From the NCBI GenBank assembly GCA_022072455.1, contig JAJVHY010000016.1:64704-128703 (forward strand): 64,000 nt of DNA. Direction: 5' to 3'. The notes under the pieces were generated by a model that saw only the letters and a program-made list of their open reading frames with translations, ran no database searches and had not been told where the DNA came from. The position numbers were made by a program, and so were the translations under genes. Shown piece by piece: positions 9,266 to 19,002 of the stretch. Numbering within the stretch: position 1 is the first letter of the stretch; every line of letters begins with the position of its first letter. This DNA comes from Verrucomicrobiia bacterium (GTDB taxonomy: Bacteria > Verrucomicrobiota > Verrucomicrobiia > Palsa-1439).

Positions 9266-9603
9266 CAGGCTTTTTCGCGGGTGCGCGGGGACCGGCGATT
9301 ACGCCGGGCAAGCTGGGCGGTCTTGCGCTTGCGCAACTGCCGTTCGATTTTCTCCGCGACGATATCGAGCGCCATCTGCGGTTCGGGCCCGATTTGCTCG
9401 GCACTCACATCGCGCCCCGGCAGTTCAATCAACACGCGGACGATATATTGCCCGGCATTGGCATGGGCGCTCGATTTGCGCAACCGGACCCGGGCCCGCA
9501 ACGCGCGCGGCGCGTATTGTTCGACCCGACCGATTTTATCTTCCACAGCTTCGTGCAACGCTTCGGTCAAAACGACTCCGTCGGTATGAATCAGAATATC
9601 CAT
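9265..9603 (-). CDS. hpf: Ribosome hibernation-promoting factor (short form)
   Basis: 112-residue HPF/YfiA-type protein that binds the 30S decoding site and inactivates ribosomes in stationary phase. It shows the fold's start DILIHTDGVVLTEALHEAVE, the central VRLRKS strand and a basic C-terminal tail rich in Arg/Lys. It lacks the C-terminal dimerisation domain of long HPF. ATG 9603 is preferred to the far upstream start at 9732 because AAGGA lies just before it and the upstream extension is not HPF-like. It is first in a four-gene minus-strand operon and divergent from the ROK gene. Confidence 0.88.
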   Translation of the reverse strand: MDILIHTDGVVLTEALHEAVEDKIGRVEQYAPRALRARVRLRKSSAHANAGQYIVRVLIELPGRDVSAEQIGPEPQMALDIVAEKIERQLRKRKTAQLARRNRRSPRTREKA

Positions 9604-9646
9604 AGTAGCATCCTTGTTGGCTGCATGATAACAACGATCCCCGACA

Positions 9647-10489
9647 ATGCAATCGGTTCTGGCAATGGATTTCGGCGGGACGCGCCTGAAATTGGGCGTG
9701 GTGCGCGCCGGGCAAGTGGTGGCGGAAACCACGCTCCCGGCCCGCGCTCACGAGCCGGTCACAGAAGTGTTAGCCGACGCACGCATGGCCTTGGAGCGGA
9801 TGTGGGTGGATCAACCAACAGGCGTCGCGGTCGGTTTTCCGGCAATTATTGACCGCCCCACCGGCCGCATCTTGACCGAGCACGGAAAATATCCCGGCTG
9901 CCGGGACTTCTCGTTCCCCGACTGGGTGCGGCGAACCTGGAACTTGCCGGCGGCGGTGGAGAATGATGCGCGGTTAGCCTTGATCGGGGAATGGCAACAC
10001 GGCGCGGGCCGGGGCTGCCGGAATCTCGCCTTGGTGACGCTGGGGACCGGGATCGGGACGGCGGTGCTGCTCAATGGCACCGTTTTGCGGGGAGTGCATC
10101 ACCAAGCCGGCAATCTCGGCGGATTTTTTGTGGTGAACTGGAACGCCACGCCGGGCACGGTCGAGTCGGAATCGGCCAGCCACACATTACCGGCGGAGTT
10201 TCCGAACTATGAAGTGGTCTTTGGCGCGCCGGCCGCGCAGGCGTTGAAGGAGCGGGCGTTGCGGGTGTGGGGCGCACTGGCGGTGACGTTGGTGCATGCG
10301 TTTGATCCCGAGCGGATCATTTTCGGCGGTGGCGTGATGCGGAGCGCGGCCGTGATCTTGCCGGCGGTGCAGGCGCGGGTGGACACGGAGGCATTCATGC
10401 CGGGCGGTCGCGTGCCGGTAGTGGCCGGGGAACTGGGCGACCGGGCGGCGTTGCTCGGCGCAGAATGGTTGTTACAGGAAAGATTGTGA
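9647..10489 (+). CDS. ROK-family sugar kinase
   Basis: 280 residues with the ROK ATP-binding fold. It has an N-terminal phosphate loop LAMDFGGTRLKLGVV, a VENDARLALIGEW segment containing the catalytic Asp, and LVTLGTGIGTAVLLNG followed by GNLGGFFV. The zinc-binding CxCGxxGCxE motif normally found after this region is absent (the region reads NATPGTVESESA), so it belongs to a zinc-less branch. It probably phosphorylates a hexose (glucose or similar). The next gene, a phosphomannose-isomerase-like protein, overlaps by 4 bp, suggesting a joint sugar-phosphate role. Confidence 0.87.
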   Translation: MQSVLAMDFGGTRLKLGVVRAGQVVAETTLPARAHEPVTEVLADARMALERMWVDQPTGVAVGFPAIIDRPTGRILTEHGKYPGCRDFSFPDWVRRTWNLPAAVENDARLALIGEWQHGAGRGCRNLALVTLGTGIGTAVLLNGTVLRGVHHQAGNLGGFFVVNWNATPGTVESESASHTLPAEFPNYEVVFGAPAAQALKERALRVWGALAVTLVHAFDPERIIFGGGVMRSAAVILPAVQARVDTEAFMPGGRVPVVAGELGDRAALLGAEWLLQERL

Positions 10490-12132
10490 AATCGAATTAC
10501 GACAAATATCCGTTTGTTCCGGTGGCCGGCGAGTGTTGGACGGGGTGGGACGCCATCGGCGCGCAACTCCCGCGCGACGGCGTGGTGGTGGTGGAATGTT
10601 ATACCGGCGTGGATGAACGCGCGATTGCAGCCGCGTTGCCGGGACGAAAGACGATTTTTGCCAGCGAGGCACTGTTGCCGGCGGCGGAGATTGACCGGCT
10701 GTGTGCACCCTATCTCGGGGGGAGTGATCCGTTGTTCGGGTTCTTGTGTCCGCTGGAGTTGCGGCAGTTTTTTGACCCGGCCAAGCTCGCGGCCCTGCGC
10801 CAAATCGCCGCCGCCGGCAAGGCATTGGTCATCGGTCAAGGCGCGGCGTTGATTCATCCCGGCGATGTGTTGGTGTACGCCGACCTGGCCCGGTGGGAGG
10901 CGCAGCTCCGGCACCGCCGCGCGGGGAATGCCGGCGAGAAATACAAACGGGCGTTCTTCGTGGATTGGCGCGTGGCGGACCGGTGGAAACGCGCCGTGAT
11001 GGCGCGGTGGGATTTTGTGTTGGATACGAATCAACCGGCCACTCCGAAGTTGGTGACAGGCGCGGCGGTGCGGCGGGGATTGGCGGAGTGCACGCGGCGG
11101 CCGTTTCGGATAGTGCCATTTTTTGATCCGGGGCCGTGGGGAGGACAGTGGATGAAGGAGGTTTGCGATCTTGACCGAGCGGCGCCGAATTTTGCGTGGT
11201 GTTTTGATTGCGTGCCGGAGGAAAATTCGCTGGTGTTGGGTTTTGGCGCGGCGCGGGTGGAGTTGCCGGCGATTGATTTGGTTTTCGCGGAGCCGCGGGC
11301 GTTGTTGGGCGAGGCGGTGTACGCGCGGTTCGGCGCGGAGTTCCCGATCCGGTTTGATTTTCTCGACACGATGGGCGGCGGGAACCTGTCGTTGCAGGTG
11401 CATCCGTTGACGGAGTACATCCGCACGCAATTCGGGATGGCGTACACGCAGGACGAAAGTTATTACATGCTGGACGCCGGGCCCGACGCGGCGGTGTATC
11501 TGGGTTTCAAGGAGAACGTGAACCCCACGGAATTCCTCCGGGAACTCACCGCCGCCCCACCCTTCGACGCGGACCGGCATGTCGCGCGGTGGCCGGCTAA
11601 GCCCCATGATCATTTTCTGATCCCCGCCGGGACGATTCATTGTTCTGGCTCGAACAGCATGGTTTTGGAGATCAGCGCGACGCCGTATATTTTTACGTTC
11701 AAACTCTGGGACTGGAACCGGCTTGGGCTCGACGGCAAGCCGCGCCCACTCAACCGCGAGCGCGGGGCGGCGAACTTGCAATGGGACCGCACGGAACAAT
11801 GGGTGCGCGAGCAGTTGATCAACCGGGTGACGCCGGTCGCGGCTGGTGCCGGTTGGCGCGAAGAGCGGACCGGGTTGCATGAAAGCGAGTTCATCGAGAC
11901 GCGCCGTCATTGGTTCACCCAGCCGGTACGGCACCAGCGGACCGGGAGCGTCGAAGTTTTGAATCTGGTGGCCGGTCCGGCAGCGGTGGTGGAAAGTCCC
12001 GACCGGAGTTTTGCGCCATTCGAGATTCACTATGCCGAGACGTTCATCGTCCCCGCCGCCGCCGGACCATACACGATTGCACCACTGACTCCCGGCACAA
12101 GATGCGCAACGTTGAAAGCGTTTGTGCGTTAG
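10486..12132 (+). CDS. Class I mannose-6-phosphate isomerase-like protein with N-terminal extension
   Basis: 548 residues. The C-terminal half carries the cupin metal motif of type I phosphomannose isomerases: LSLQVHP near residue 303 and IPAGTIHCSG near 380. The first ~200 residues resemble a nucleotide- or P-loop-kinase-like Rossmann segment with no obvious Walker A, and are unusual for plain ManA. The start is taken at GTG 10486, which overlaps the ROK stop (GTGA) and follows AGGAAAG. An in-frame ATG at 10465 is possible. It converges on the ABC permease gene with stop codons overlapping. Confidence 0.82.
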   Translation: MKSNYDKYPFVPVAGECWTGWDAIGAQLPRDGVVVVECYTGVDERAIAAALPGRKTIFASEALLPAAEIDRLCAPYLGGSDPLFGFLCPLELRQFFDPAKLAALRQIAAAGKALVIGQGAALIHPGDVLVYADLARWEAQLRHRRAGNAGEKYKRAFFVDWRVADRWKRAVMARWDFVLDTNQPATPKLVTGAAVRRGLAECTRRPFRIVPFFDPGPWGGQWMKEVCDLDRAAPNFAWCFDCVPEENSLVLGFGAARVELPAIDLVFAEPRALLGEAVYARFGAEFPIRFDFLDTMGGGNLSLQVHPLTEYIRTQFGMAYTQDESYYMLDAGPDAAVYLGFKENVNPTEFLRELTAAPPFDADRHVARWPAKPHDHFLIPAGTIHCSGSNSMVLEISATPYIFTFKLWDWNRLGLDGKPRPLNRERGAANLQWDRTEQWVREQLINRVTPVAAGAGWREERTGLHESEFIETRRHWFTQPVRHQRTGSVEVLNLVAGPAAVVESPDRSFAPFEIHYAETFIVPAAAGPYTIAPLTPGTRCATLKAFVR

Positions 12133-14675
12133 AGGTCGGCGCGGAGAATTTCAAGCGGGGGCTGTTCGCAGATGCCGCGGCTGCCAACCAGACCGGCCAC
12201 AACCGTCAGCGCCACGGTCAGCCCCAGCGCAATCAACATCGGCACCAGCGCCGGGACAAACGCGAGTTTGAACACCCACGTTGCCAACGCCCAGCTTGCC
12301 AGCAGTGACAGCAGGATGCCGGTCAATGCGGCGAACACACCGAGGCAAACGTACTCCACCGCGAGGATGCTGAGGATTTGCCGGCGGGAGGCACCAAGCG
12401 TCCGCAAGAGGAGGCTTTCGCGCAGCCGTTGACTCCGCCCGGTCGCAATGGTGGCGAGCAACACCAACACGCCGGTCGCCACTGTGAACAACGCCATGAA
12501 GCGGACCACTGCCGCAATCTTGGAGCGGATTGAATCAACGGTTTGGATGATCAGCGTCAGGTCAATGGCGGAGACATTCGGGAACTGCCGGACAACTTCG
12601 CGCTGGAGGGTGGCGGATTGTTGTGCGGAGTCCACGCGCGTCGCCAACACATGGATGGCCGGAGCTTTCTCCAAGACACCGGTCGGGAAGACGACGAAAA
12701 AATTGGGCCGCACCCGCCGCCATTCGACTTGGCGGACGCTGGCCACGCGTGTCGCCAGCGGAATGCCCTGGATGTCGAATACGATTTCGTCACCCAGCGT
12801 GACGCCGAGGTCTTTCGCAATGCCGGCTTCGATAGAGATCGGCACCGGCAAATCGCCCACCTTGGGAAGCGGCCACTGGCCGGCGAGGAGCGTTTCGGTG
12901 TCGGTCAGGTGATCCCGGTACGTGCTCCGGTACTCCCGTTGCAGCGCCCACGCCGGTCGGGAACCGCGCGGAGTGGCGTCCATCTGTTCGACCGGCTGGC
13001 CTTTGATTGATTGGAGGCGCATGGTGACAATCGGCGCTTGCTCGATAACTTCCAATTGCAGCGAGCGCACCAAATCGGCGACAACCGCGCGTTGGTCGGA
13101 CTGGATGTCGAACAAGATGGCATTGGGACGTTTGCCGGGGCTGGTCGGAGCCAGCTCGGCCATCAGTGTCGCGTGGAGGAAGAACTGGGTGAGGATCAGC
13201 AAGGTGCCCAACCCCAGCGACAGCATGACCATCACGGTGCGATTGTTGGGGCGATACAGGTTGGCGACGCCCTGCCGGACGACGTAGCGCCAGCGGGTGG
13301 AAATGAGCTGGCGCGCCAACAGGGTGATGAGTTTCGCCACACCGGCCAACAGGGTGAAGGCGATGATCAACCCCAACGTCAGCCCCACCCCATATTGCCA
13401 GCGACTGGTTTGGGTAATGGCAAACGCCGTCAGACCGCCGGCGATGAGCAGGTAAACCAGCCAGAGGAGCGGGTCCTTCCACCGGGCGGCGGCGTCGGTT
13501 TCAAGCGACCGGAGCGCGGTGAGTGGTGAGACGCGCCGCACCGACAACAGCGGGAGCAGAATGAACAACAGACACGTGACGAATCCAACCGTCATCGCCT
13601 GCAACACCGCAATCCAGGAAATATCGCCGGTCACAGGAAACGGCAGAATGCCGCGAACGAGCAAGGGGATAAAACTCCGGATACTGATCCCGACCACGGC
13701 CCCCAAAACCGCTCCAATCAGCCCGAGCACCATTCCCTGAATCACATAAATGGCGAACGTCTGCCGGACCGAACAACCGAGGCAGTGCAAGATGGCGACG
13801 GTGCCGAGGCGTTGTTTGACATGGACGTACAGGGCACTGGCAATCCCGATCCCCCCCAACAACAGCGAGACAAACCCGATGAGATTCAGGAAATGATAGG
13901 CATTGTCCAACACGCCGCCCATTTCTTCTTTCCGTTTCTCGACCGTCTCGTGGCGCAGACGAAACTTCTGCAACTGCGCTTGGTGGGTCTCCACCAACCG
14001 CACAACATCGGTACCTGACGGGTATTTGAAGTAAGTGCGATACCGGGCCAGGCTGCCGAACTTCAGCAGTTGGGTTTGCTCCACGTCGGCCAGCGAAATA
14101 TAGACGCGTGGCGCAAACGTGGCGAATGCGAGCGTTTCGCCGGGCACGCGTTGCAGCGTTCCCACGATGCGGAGCGAGAGTTCGCCCACTTTGATGTTGT
14201 CGCCCACCGCCGCGCCGAACTGGGTGAGCAGATTCTCCTCCACGAGCGCGCCGCCGCCAGTGCGAAACTGACCGGCGGCCTCCGCCGGCAGCGTTTCCAT
14301 CGTTCCGTAAAATGGAAACCCGCCCTGCAACGCCCGCACCTGAACCAACCGCGTGTCACCACTCTTCGGGAACTGGATCATCGAGGTGAACGACGTTTCG
14401 CGCGCCTGCTCACCGCCGAGTGAGCGGAGAAACGCTTCGGCTTCGGGCGACAACGCTTGGCGCGAAGTGATCTCCAGATCGGCGCCGAGCAACGCCTTGG
14501 CCTGTTGCTCCATCGCCGTGCGCAGCGTCCGGCCGAATGAACCAATGGCCACGAGCGCGGCAATGCCCATCACGATCGAGCCGGAAAACAACACCAGCCG
14601 GCGCCGCGAGCGGCGGCTGTCGCACCACGCCATCTTCCACACCCACGATTGGAACAACCCAGCTCTAGCTGCCAT
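12129..14675 (-). CDS. FtsX/MacB-like ABC transporter permease
   Basis: 848-residue large permease of the type that carries two FtsX domains, as in YbbP and LolC/E relatives. It has an N-terminal helix (LVLFSGSIVMGIAALVAIGSFG), a large periplasmic domain, then three-helix FtsX blocks around residues 260-400 and again at 720-848, with additional helices near 420-470. It works with the ATPase encoded just upstream; the genes overlap by 11 bp when ATG 14675 is used. An ATG at 14705 would give a longer overlap. Likely cargo includes lipoproteins or lipophilic compounds, but this is inference from family only. Confidence 0.88.
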   Translation of the reverse strand: MAARAGLFQSWVWKMAWCDSRRSRRRLVLFSGSIVMGIAALVAIGSFGRTLRTAMEQQAKALLGADLEITSRQALSPEAEAFLRSLGGEQARETSFTSMIQFPKSGDTRLVQVRALQGGFPFYGTMETLPAEAAGQFRTGGGALVEENLLTQFGAAVGDNIKVGELSLRIVGTLQRVPGETLAFATFAPRVYISLADVEQTQLLKFGSLARYRTYFKYPSGTDVVRLVETHQAQLQKFRLRHETVEKRKEEMGGVLDNAYHFLNLIGFVSLLLGGIGIASALYVHVKQRLGTVAILHCLGCSVRQTFAIYVIQGMVLGLIGAVLGAVVGISIRSFIPLLVRGILPFPVTGDISWIAVLQAMTVGFVTCLLFILLPLLSVRRVSPLTALRSLETDAAARWKDPLLWLVYLLIAGGLTAFAITQTSRWQYGVGLTLGLIIAFTLLAGVAKLITLLARQLISTRWRYVVRQGVANLYRPNNRTVMVMLSLGLGTLLILTQFFLHATLMAELAPTSPGKRPNAILFDIQSDQRAVVADLVRSLQLEVIEQAPIVTMRLQSIKGQPVEQMDATPRGSRPAWALQREYRSTYRDHLTDTETLLAGQWPLPKVGDLPVPISIEAGIAKDLGVTLGDEIVFDIQGIPLATRVASVRQVEWRRVRPNFFVVFPTGVLEKAPAIHVLATRVDSAQQSATLQREVVRQFPNVSAIDLTLIIQTVDSIRSKIAAVVRFMALFTVATGVLVLLATIATGRSQRLRESLLLRTLGASRRQILSILAVEYVCLGVFAALTGILLSLLASWALATWVFKLAFVPALVPMLIALGLTVALTVVAGLVGSRGICEQPPLEILRADL

Positions 14676-15408
14676 TGCCCGCCTTGCCGGTATCGTCAAT
14701 GACACGCCCGCTCCGCAAGCGGATGATCCGCTGCGTCCGTTGCGCCAGTTCCAAATCGTGCGTGACCAACACCAACGCCGTCCCAGCCGCCCGATTCAAC
14801 TCGAACATGGTTTCGATCACCTGATGCCCCGTTTCCGCGTCGAGGTTGCCGGTCGGTTCGTCGGCAAAAAGAATCTCCGGGCGATGGATAAACGCCCGCG
14901 CCAGCGCGACGCGTTGCTGTTCACCGGCGGAAAGCTGTGTGGGATAGTGGCGCAGTCGTTCACCCAAGCCGACTTTCGTCAGCAGCGCGATGGCCGGTTC
15001 GGGCGCCGGGTTGCCGCCGCGTAGTTCGAGCGGCACCATGACGTTTTCGAGTGCGGTCAAAGTCGGGATGAGTTGGAAGTTCTGAAAAATGAAACCGATC
15101 AGCGTGTTGCGAAGCGCGGCGCGGGCGTTTTCGTCGAGCGCGCCGAGGTCCTGCCCGTTCAACCTCACGGTGCCAGTGGTCGCCCGATCCAGACCGGCGG
15201 ACAAACCCAGCAGCGTCGTCTTCCCGCTCCCAGAGGGCCCAAGAATCGCACAGGTGTCGCCGCGTTGGAGTGCGAAACTGACATCCCGCAGCACCGGCAA
15301 TTCGGCGCCGGCCATGCGATAGGTCTTGCCGAGGCTGGTAACTTGAAGTAACGGCACCGTTCGGTTGACGCCGTTGACCGCTTCGTGTTGATTAGGGACC
15401 ATTGTCAT
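14665..15408 (-). CDS. MacB/LolD-type ABC transporter ATP-binding protein
   Basis: About 247 residues. Walker A is [10 protein letters not shown], the signature is [14 protein letters not shown], and Walker B is [12 protein letters not shown], followed by the H-loop VTHD. The TGNLD form is characteristic of the LolD/MacB/FtsE group that pairs with FtsX-type permeases, consistent with the permease gene downstream. The start ATG at 15408 overlaps the divergent esterase ATG by two bases (CATG); ATG 15402 is an alternative. No clear ribosome site is seen on this strand. Confidence 0.9.
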   Translation of the reverse strand: MTMVPNQHEAVNGVNRTVPLLQVTSLGKTYRMAGAELPVLRDVSFALQRGDTCAILGPSGSGKTTLLGLSAGLDRATTGTVRLNGQDLGALDENARAALRNTLIGFIFQNFQLIPTLTALENVMVPLELRGGNPAPEPAIALLTKVGLGERLRHYPTQLSAGEQQRVALARAFIHRPEILFADEPTGNLDAETGHQVIETMFELNRAAGTALVLVTHDLELAQRTQRIIRLRSGRVIDDTGKAGNGS

Positions 15409-16069
15409 GATGAGTAATCGAAATCTGCTCGGTTGGATTTTATGGGCGGCACTATCCGTGACCCAAGCCGGTTCTGCAAGTGAACAGAAAGCCGTCGAAC
15501 CGCGCACGCTCATGGTGCTCGGCGACAGCTTGACGGCTGGTTTCGGTGTTAATCGCGCGGAAGCTTACCCGGCTTTGTTGCAACAGCGCATCAACGCTGC
15601 CGGCTGGAATTTCACCGTCGTCAATGCCGGCCAGAACGGCGACACCACGGCCGGCGGTCTCCGGCGCATGGAATGGTTGCTGCAACGCCGGCTGCACGTC
15701 CTGATTCTTGCGCTGGGCGGCAACGATGGTTTGCGCGGCATCGCCCCCGACGTCACGCACTCCAATCTGCAAGCGATGATCAATCTCGCAAAACAAAAAT
15801 ATCCCGACATCCAAATCGTTCTCGCTGGCATGGAAATGTCCCCCAATATGGGGCGAGACTACATCACCCGTTTTCGCGCGATCTACCCCGAGCTTGCCAA
15901 ACAGAATCAGTTGGCACTCGTCCCGTTTCTGTTGGAAGGCGTCGGCGGCCGTCCCGAAGCCAATCAAGATGACATGATCCATCCCACCGCTGCAGGTCAG
16001 AAAATTATCGCGGAGAATGTCTGGCACGTCTTACAGCCGCTCCTCCGGGCAATGGTTGCCGCACCTTGA
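15407..16069 (+). CDS. Exported GDSL/SGNH hydrolase (TesA-like esterase)
   Basis: 220 residues with an N-terminal signal peptide ending about residue 24. SGNH blocks are visible: GDSLTAGFG near 38 (nucleophile Ser), an Asn/Gly block VVNAGQNGDT, GGNDGLRG near 105, and the Asp-His pair DMIHPTAAG near 190. All catalytic residues of the TesA/arylesterase group are present. It is expected to be periplasmic, acting on acyl esters or lysophospholipids. AGGGA lies 8 bases upstream of ATG 15407. It is divergent from the ABC ATPase. Confidence 0.9.
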   Translation: MMSNRNLLGWILWAALSVTQAGSASEQKAVEPRTLMVLGDSLTAGFGVNRAEAYPALLQQRINAAGWNFTVVNAGQNGDTTAGGLRRMEWLLQRRLHVLILALGGNDGLRGIAPDVTHSNLQAMINLAKQKYPDIQIVLAGMEMSPNMGRDYITRFRAIYPELAKQNQLALVPFLLEGVGGRPEANQDDMIHPTAAGQKIIAENVWHVLQPLLRAMVAAP

Positions 16070-16125
16070 CCGGCGTTGCCTGTTGCGTCACTTGGGTGGC
16101 GTTGGTATCGTGCCGGCGTCACAGC

Positions 16126-16202
16126 GCTCCCGTAGCTCAGATGGATAGAGCGTCGGTTTCCTAAACCGCAGGTCGCCAGTTCGACTCTGGCCGGGAGCGC
16201 CA
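16126..16202 (+). tRNA. tRNA-Arg (anticodon CCU)
   Basis: Cloverleaf with acceptor GCTCCCG/CGGGAGC, D arm starting TAGCTCAG, anticodon loop TTCCTAA (anticodon CCT in DNA), T arm GCCAG-TTCGACT-CTGGC and an encoded CCA. The first anticodon-stem pair is mismatched (T opposite C). Confidence 0.95.
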
Positions 16203-16279
16203 TGTTGGCAACAGTCAAAGAGATTGACGCCCGCGAGTCCGCCGCGTATTCTTTGCACGCACTTCGGAGGATTAAGTCC

Positions 16280-16768
16280 ATGGCTGACGAGAAATCGATT
16301 CAAAATGTTCCGGATGACGATTCCAAAAAGGATACCGTCCGCATCAATCTCCCCCAAGGCGGCGCTGTCAAGCCCGCCGGTTCACCGACACCCACCGTAC
16401 GGCTAAAACCCAGCCCGATTCCCGGAGCTGTAGCAAGCGACGACGAATCCAAAAAAGAAACCGCCGTCATGGGCATGCCAGTGGCCACCCCCAAGCCGAA
16501 GAAAGACACTTCCCGAGTTCAAGTTCCCGCCACCAAACCCGGTGCGCCGGAAATGCCACGCCCCACGGTCAAACTCAAACGCGAGGAAGGCACTTCGCAA
16601 ATTGCGCCCGCCGCCCCGACAGCTCCTACACCCGCAGCCGCCCCAGCCGCACGCCCGGCCGCGGCCGCAGTTTCGTCCGTCAGCGGCGTGGACTTTGGGC
16701 TGGCAATCGCCGCAATGTTGGTAGCCTTGGCGGTGGCCGGCTACCTTTTCTCATTGAGCAACGGCTAA
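16280..16768 (+). CDS. Pro/Ala-rich membrane-anchored hypothetical protein
   Basis: 162 residues. It has a hydrophilic N-terminus with repeated KKDT/KKET and PTVRLKP/PTVKLKR segments, a long Pro-Ala linker, and one C-terminal helix (DFGLAIAAMLVALAVAGYLFSL) as the only membrane anchor. The start is ATG 16280, after GGAGG; the in-frame extension back to 16202 runs into the tRNA CCA and is not used. The repeated Thr-containing cassettes look like phosphorylation targets or FHA-binding sites, but this is speculation. It lies between tRNA-Arg and trxA. Confidence 0.75.
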   Translation: MADEKSIQNVPDDDSKKDTVRINLPQGGAVKPAGSPTPTVRLKPSPIPGAVASDDESKKETAVMGMPVATPKPKKDTSRVQVPATKPGAPEMPRPTVKLKREEGTSQIAPAAPTAPTPAAAPAARPAAAAVSSVSGVDFGLAIAAMLVALAVAGYLFSLSNG

Positions 16769-16831
16769 TACATTGCTGGACCGTTTGCCACCGAACGACA
16801 ACTCAACCCGTAACTAACTGGAGATCTTTTT

Positions 16832-17164
16832 ATGGCTAGCGCCAACGTTGTCACAATTACTGGACGCAATTTCGAGCAAGAAGTCCTGAAGTCCGCCGTG
16901 CCGGTTCTCGTGGACTTCTGGGCTGAATGGTGCGGCCCGTGCAAAGCCATTGCTCCCGTGCTTGACGAAATCGCCGACGAAAAAGCCGGTAAGGTCAAGA
17001 TCGCGAAAATCAACGTCGACGAAAATCAGGATCTCGCCACCAAGTTTGGGATTCGCGCGATTCCGACGTTACTCATCTTCAAGGGCGGGACCGTCAAAGA
17101 GCAGCTCGTTGGCATGGTCGGCAAGAAAGACCTCGACAAGAAGCTTACCGCCCATATCGGCTAA
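16832..17164 (+). CDS. trxA: Thioredoxin
   Basis: 110-residue cytoplasmic thioredoxin. The active site WCGPC lies near residue 30, the buried Asp is in VDFWAEW, and the cis-proline is in [10 protein letters not shown]. Length and order match typical TrxA. GGAG lies 8 bases before ATG. A rho-independent terminator follows 30 bp after the stop. Confidence 0.96.
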   Translation: MASANVVTITGRNFEQEVLKSAVPVLVDFWAEWCGPCKAIAPVLDEIADEKAGKVKIAKINVDENQDLATKFGIRAIPTLLIFKGGTVKEQLVGMVGKKDLDKKLTAHIG

Positions 17165-17193
17165 CGAAATACACCACCGCAATATCGTATCAG

Positions 17194-17224
17194 AGCGGCG
17201 GTCGCTGACCGCCGCTTCTGTTTT
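17194..17224 (+). terminator. Rho-independent terminator of trxA
   Basis: Perfect 10-bp stem AGCGGCGGTC/GACCGCCGCT with a 3-base loop, followed by TCTGTTTT. It lies just after the thioredoxin stop and abuts the rph stop on the other strand. Confidence 0.85.
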
Positions 17225-17946
17225 CAGTGCAACGCCTTCTTCTGCGCGGCGAGCAACTTGTGAATGCCATGCTCGCCCAGCCGTAGCAGTTCATTCAGCT
17301 CATCCTTGGTGAATGTCGACTCCTCGCCTGTCCCCTGCACTTCGACAAACTTCCCGGCATCCGTCATCACGACATTCATGTCAACCGCCGCCATCACGTC
17401 TTCCTCGTAACACAAATCCAACATCGGCACGCCCGCAATCACCCCCACACTCACCGCCGCAACTGCCGCGCCGATCGGATTCTCTGCCAATTTCCCATCC
17501 GCAACAAATTTCCGCATCGCCAACATCATGGCCACATACGCGCCGGTGATGGCCGCAGTCCGCGTCCCACCGTCGGCTTCCAACACATCGCAATCCACCC
17601 ACACCGTCCGCTCCCCGAGCTTTGTCATATCGGTCACCGCCCGCAACGACCGCCCCACAAGCCGCTGAATCTCTTGTGTCCGCCCCTCTACCTTCCCCTT
17701 CGAGACTTCCCGGCTTTTGCGCGGCTTCGTGCAATACGGCAACATCGAATACTCCGCCGTCACCCAGCCGCCGGGAACTTTCTGTTCTTTCATCCACCGC
17801 GGCACGCCCTCCTCGACCGACGCCGCGCAGATCACGCGTGTTTTCCCCATCTCGATCAGCACCGCCCCCGCTGGTGTGGCGACATAATTCGGATGGATTT
17901 CGAGCGGACGAAGTTGGTCAACCCGGCGACCGTCAATGCGTTTCAT
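17224..17946 (-). CDS. rph: Ribonuclease PH
   Basis: Phosphate-dependent 3' exonuclease that trims tRNA precursors; 240 residues, like E. coli RNase PH (238). Family tracts are visible: RPLEIHPNYVATPAGAVLIEMG near the start, SMLPYCTKPRKSREVSKGK, RLVGRSLRAVTD, and VDCDVLEADGGTRTAAITGAYVA near 118, which holds the phosphate-site and catalytic residues. The start MKRIDGRR at 17946 is preferred over a TTG at 17982. A tRNA gene lies 97 bp upstream on the opposite strand. Confidence 0.93.
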   Translation of the reverse strand: MKRIDGRRVDQLRPLEIHPNYVATPAGAVLIEMGKTRVICAASVEEGVPRWMKEQKVPGGWVTAEYSMLPYCTKPRKSREVSKGKVEGRTQEIQRLVGRSLRAVTDMTKLGERTVWVDCDVLEADGGTRTAAITGAYVAMMLAMRKFVADGKLAENPIGAAVAAVSVGVIAGVPMLDLCYEEDVMAAVDMNVVMTDAGKFVEVQGTGEESTFTKDELNELLRLGEHGIHKLLAAQKKALH

Positions 17947-18042
17947 GGCGCGGAGGATGACCGGCAGGTCGAGAAGCAGCAAGCCATTTTTCGAGATTGA
18001 ACCGGACGGCCAGCAAGGCTAGTGTCCTCGCGTCTTCCATGT

Positions 18043-18097
<55 letters not shown>

Positions 18098-18119
<22 letters not shown>

Positions 18120-18910
18120 CTCTTCACGACCACCGGGGCGGCACTGCGTGCCAATAATTCATCGGTCAACGACCGGTAGACAGACGCGGCATATGAACCG
18201 GAATCATAAACGTTGATTGGTTTCCCGAAACTGGGGGCCTCCGCCAATCGCACCGTGCGCGGCACCAGCGTCTTGAAAACTTTTTCCCCCAGATGCTTGC
18301 GCACTTCGCTGACGACTTGCTGCGCTAAATTGGTCCGGCCATCGTACATCGTCATGATGACCCCTTCGATATCGAGATCGGGATTCGCCCCGCTGGCTTT
18401 GATCTGACCGATGACACGCATGATGACCGAGAGGCCTTCCAGTGCAAAATACTCACACTGAATCGGCACAATCACCCGGTCCACTGCTGCCAACGCGTTC
18501 ATCGTCAAAATTCCCAGTGACGGCGGACAGTCAATCAGGATGAAATCATAGCGGCGCAACTCGCGCAGCGGATTCACAGCATTCCGCAACCGTTGCAGAT
18601 AATTTTCCGTGCGCGCGACATCCACTTCAGCGACGGCCAAGTCCACTTCACTGGGAATGACTTCGAGATGCTTGATGCCGCTGGGGCGAATCGAATCCGC
18701 CAGCGCCGCCGACCCAAGCAACGCCTGATAAATACTGCCCCCGGTTAGTTTTTCCAAGCCGAGCGCACTGGTGGCATTGGCCTGCGGATCGAGGTCAATG
18801 AGCAACGTGCGTTTACTATGTTCGGCAAGACAAGCGGCCATGCTGACGGCCGTGGTAGTTTTGCCGACGCCGCCCTTTTGGTTTGCGAAGGCGATGCTGC
18901 GGGAAGTCAT
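18098..18910 (-). CDS. parA: ParA/Soj-family ATPase
   Basis: 270-residue chromosome- or plasmid-partition ATPase. The deviant Walker A QKGGVGKTTTAVSMA lies near residue 10, followed by the switch segment DLDPQANAT near 40 and Walker B FILIDCPPSLG near 118. The true start is MTSRSIAFANQ at 18910; the longer open frame running through tRNA-Cys and the integrase region is artefactual. No parB is visible. The stop lies inside the 3' end of tRNA-Arg(CCG) on the other strand, so transcripts from the two genes overlap. It could be chromosomal Soj because it lies outside the integrase boundary. Confidence 0.9.
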
Positions 18911-19002
18911 GCGTTGGCTTATATCGGAAGGGTTGAGCCGTCGCAATCCGAAACCTTGCACTGGGCAGACGAGCATGCTAGTGTCCGCGAACCTTTTTGG
19001 AG

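Noticed and set aside
10207..12030. 607-residue open frame opposite the ROK and isomerase genes
   Set aside because: Low-complexity Arg/Pro/His content and complete overlap with recognised genes.
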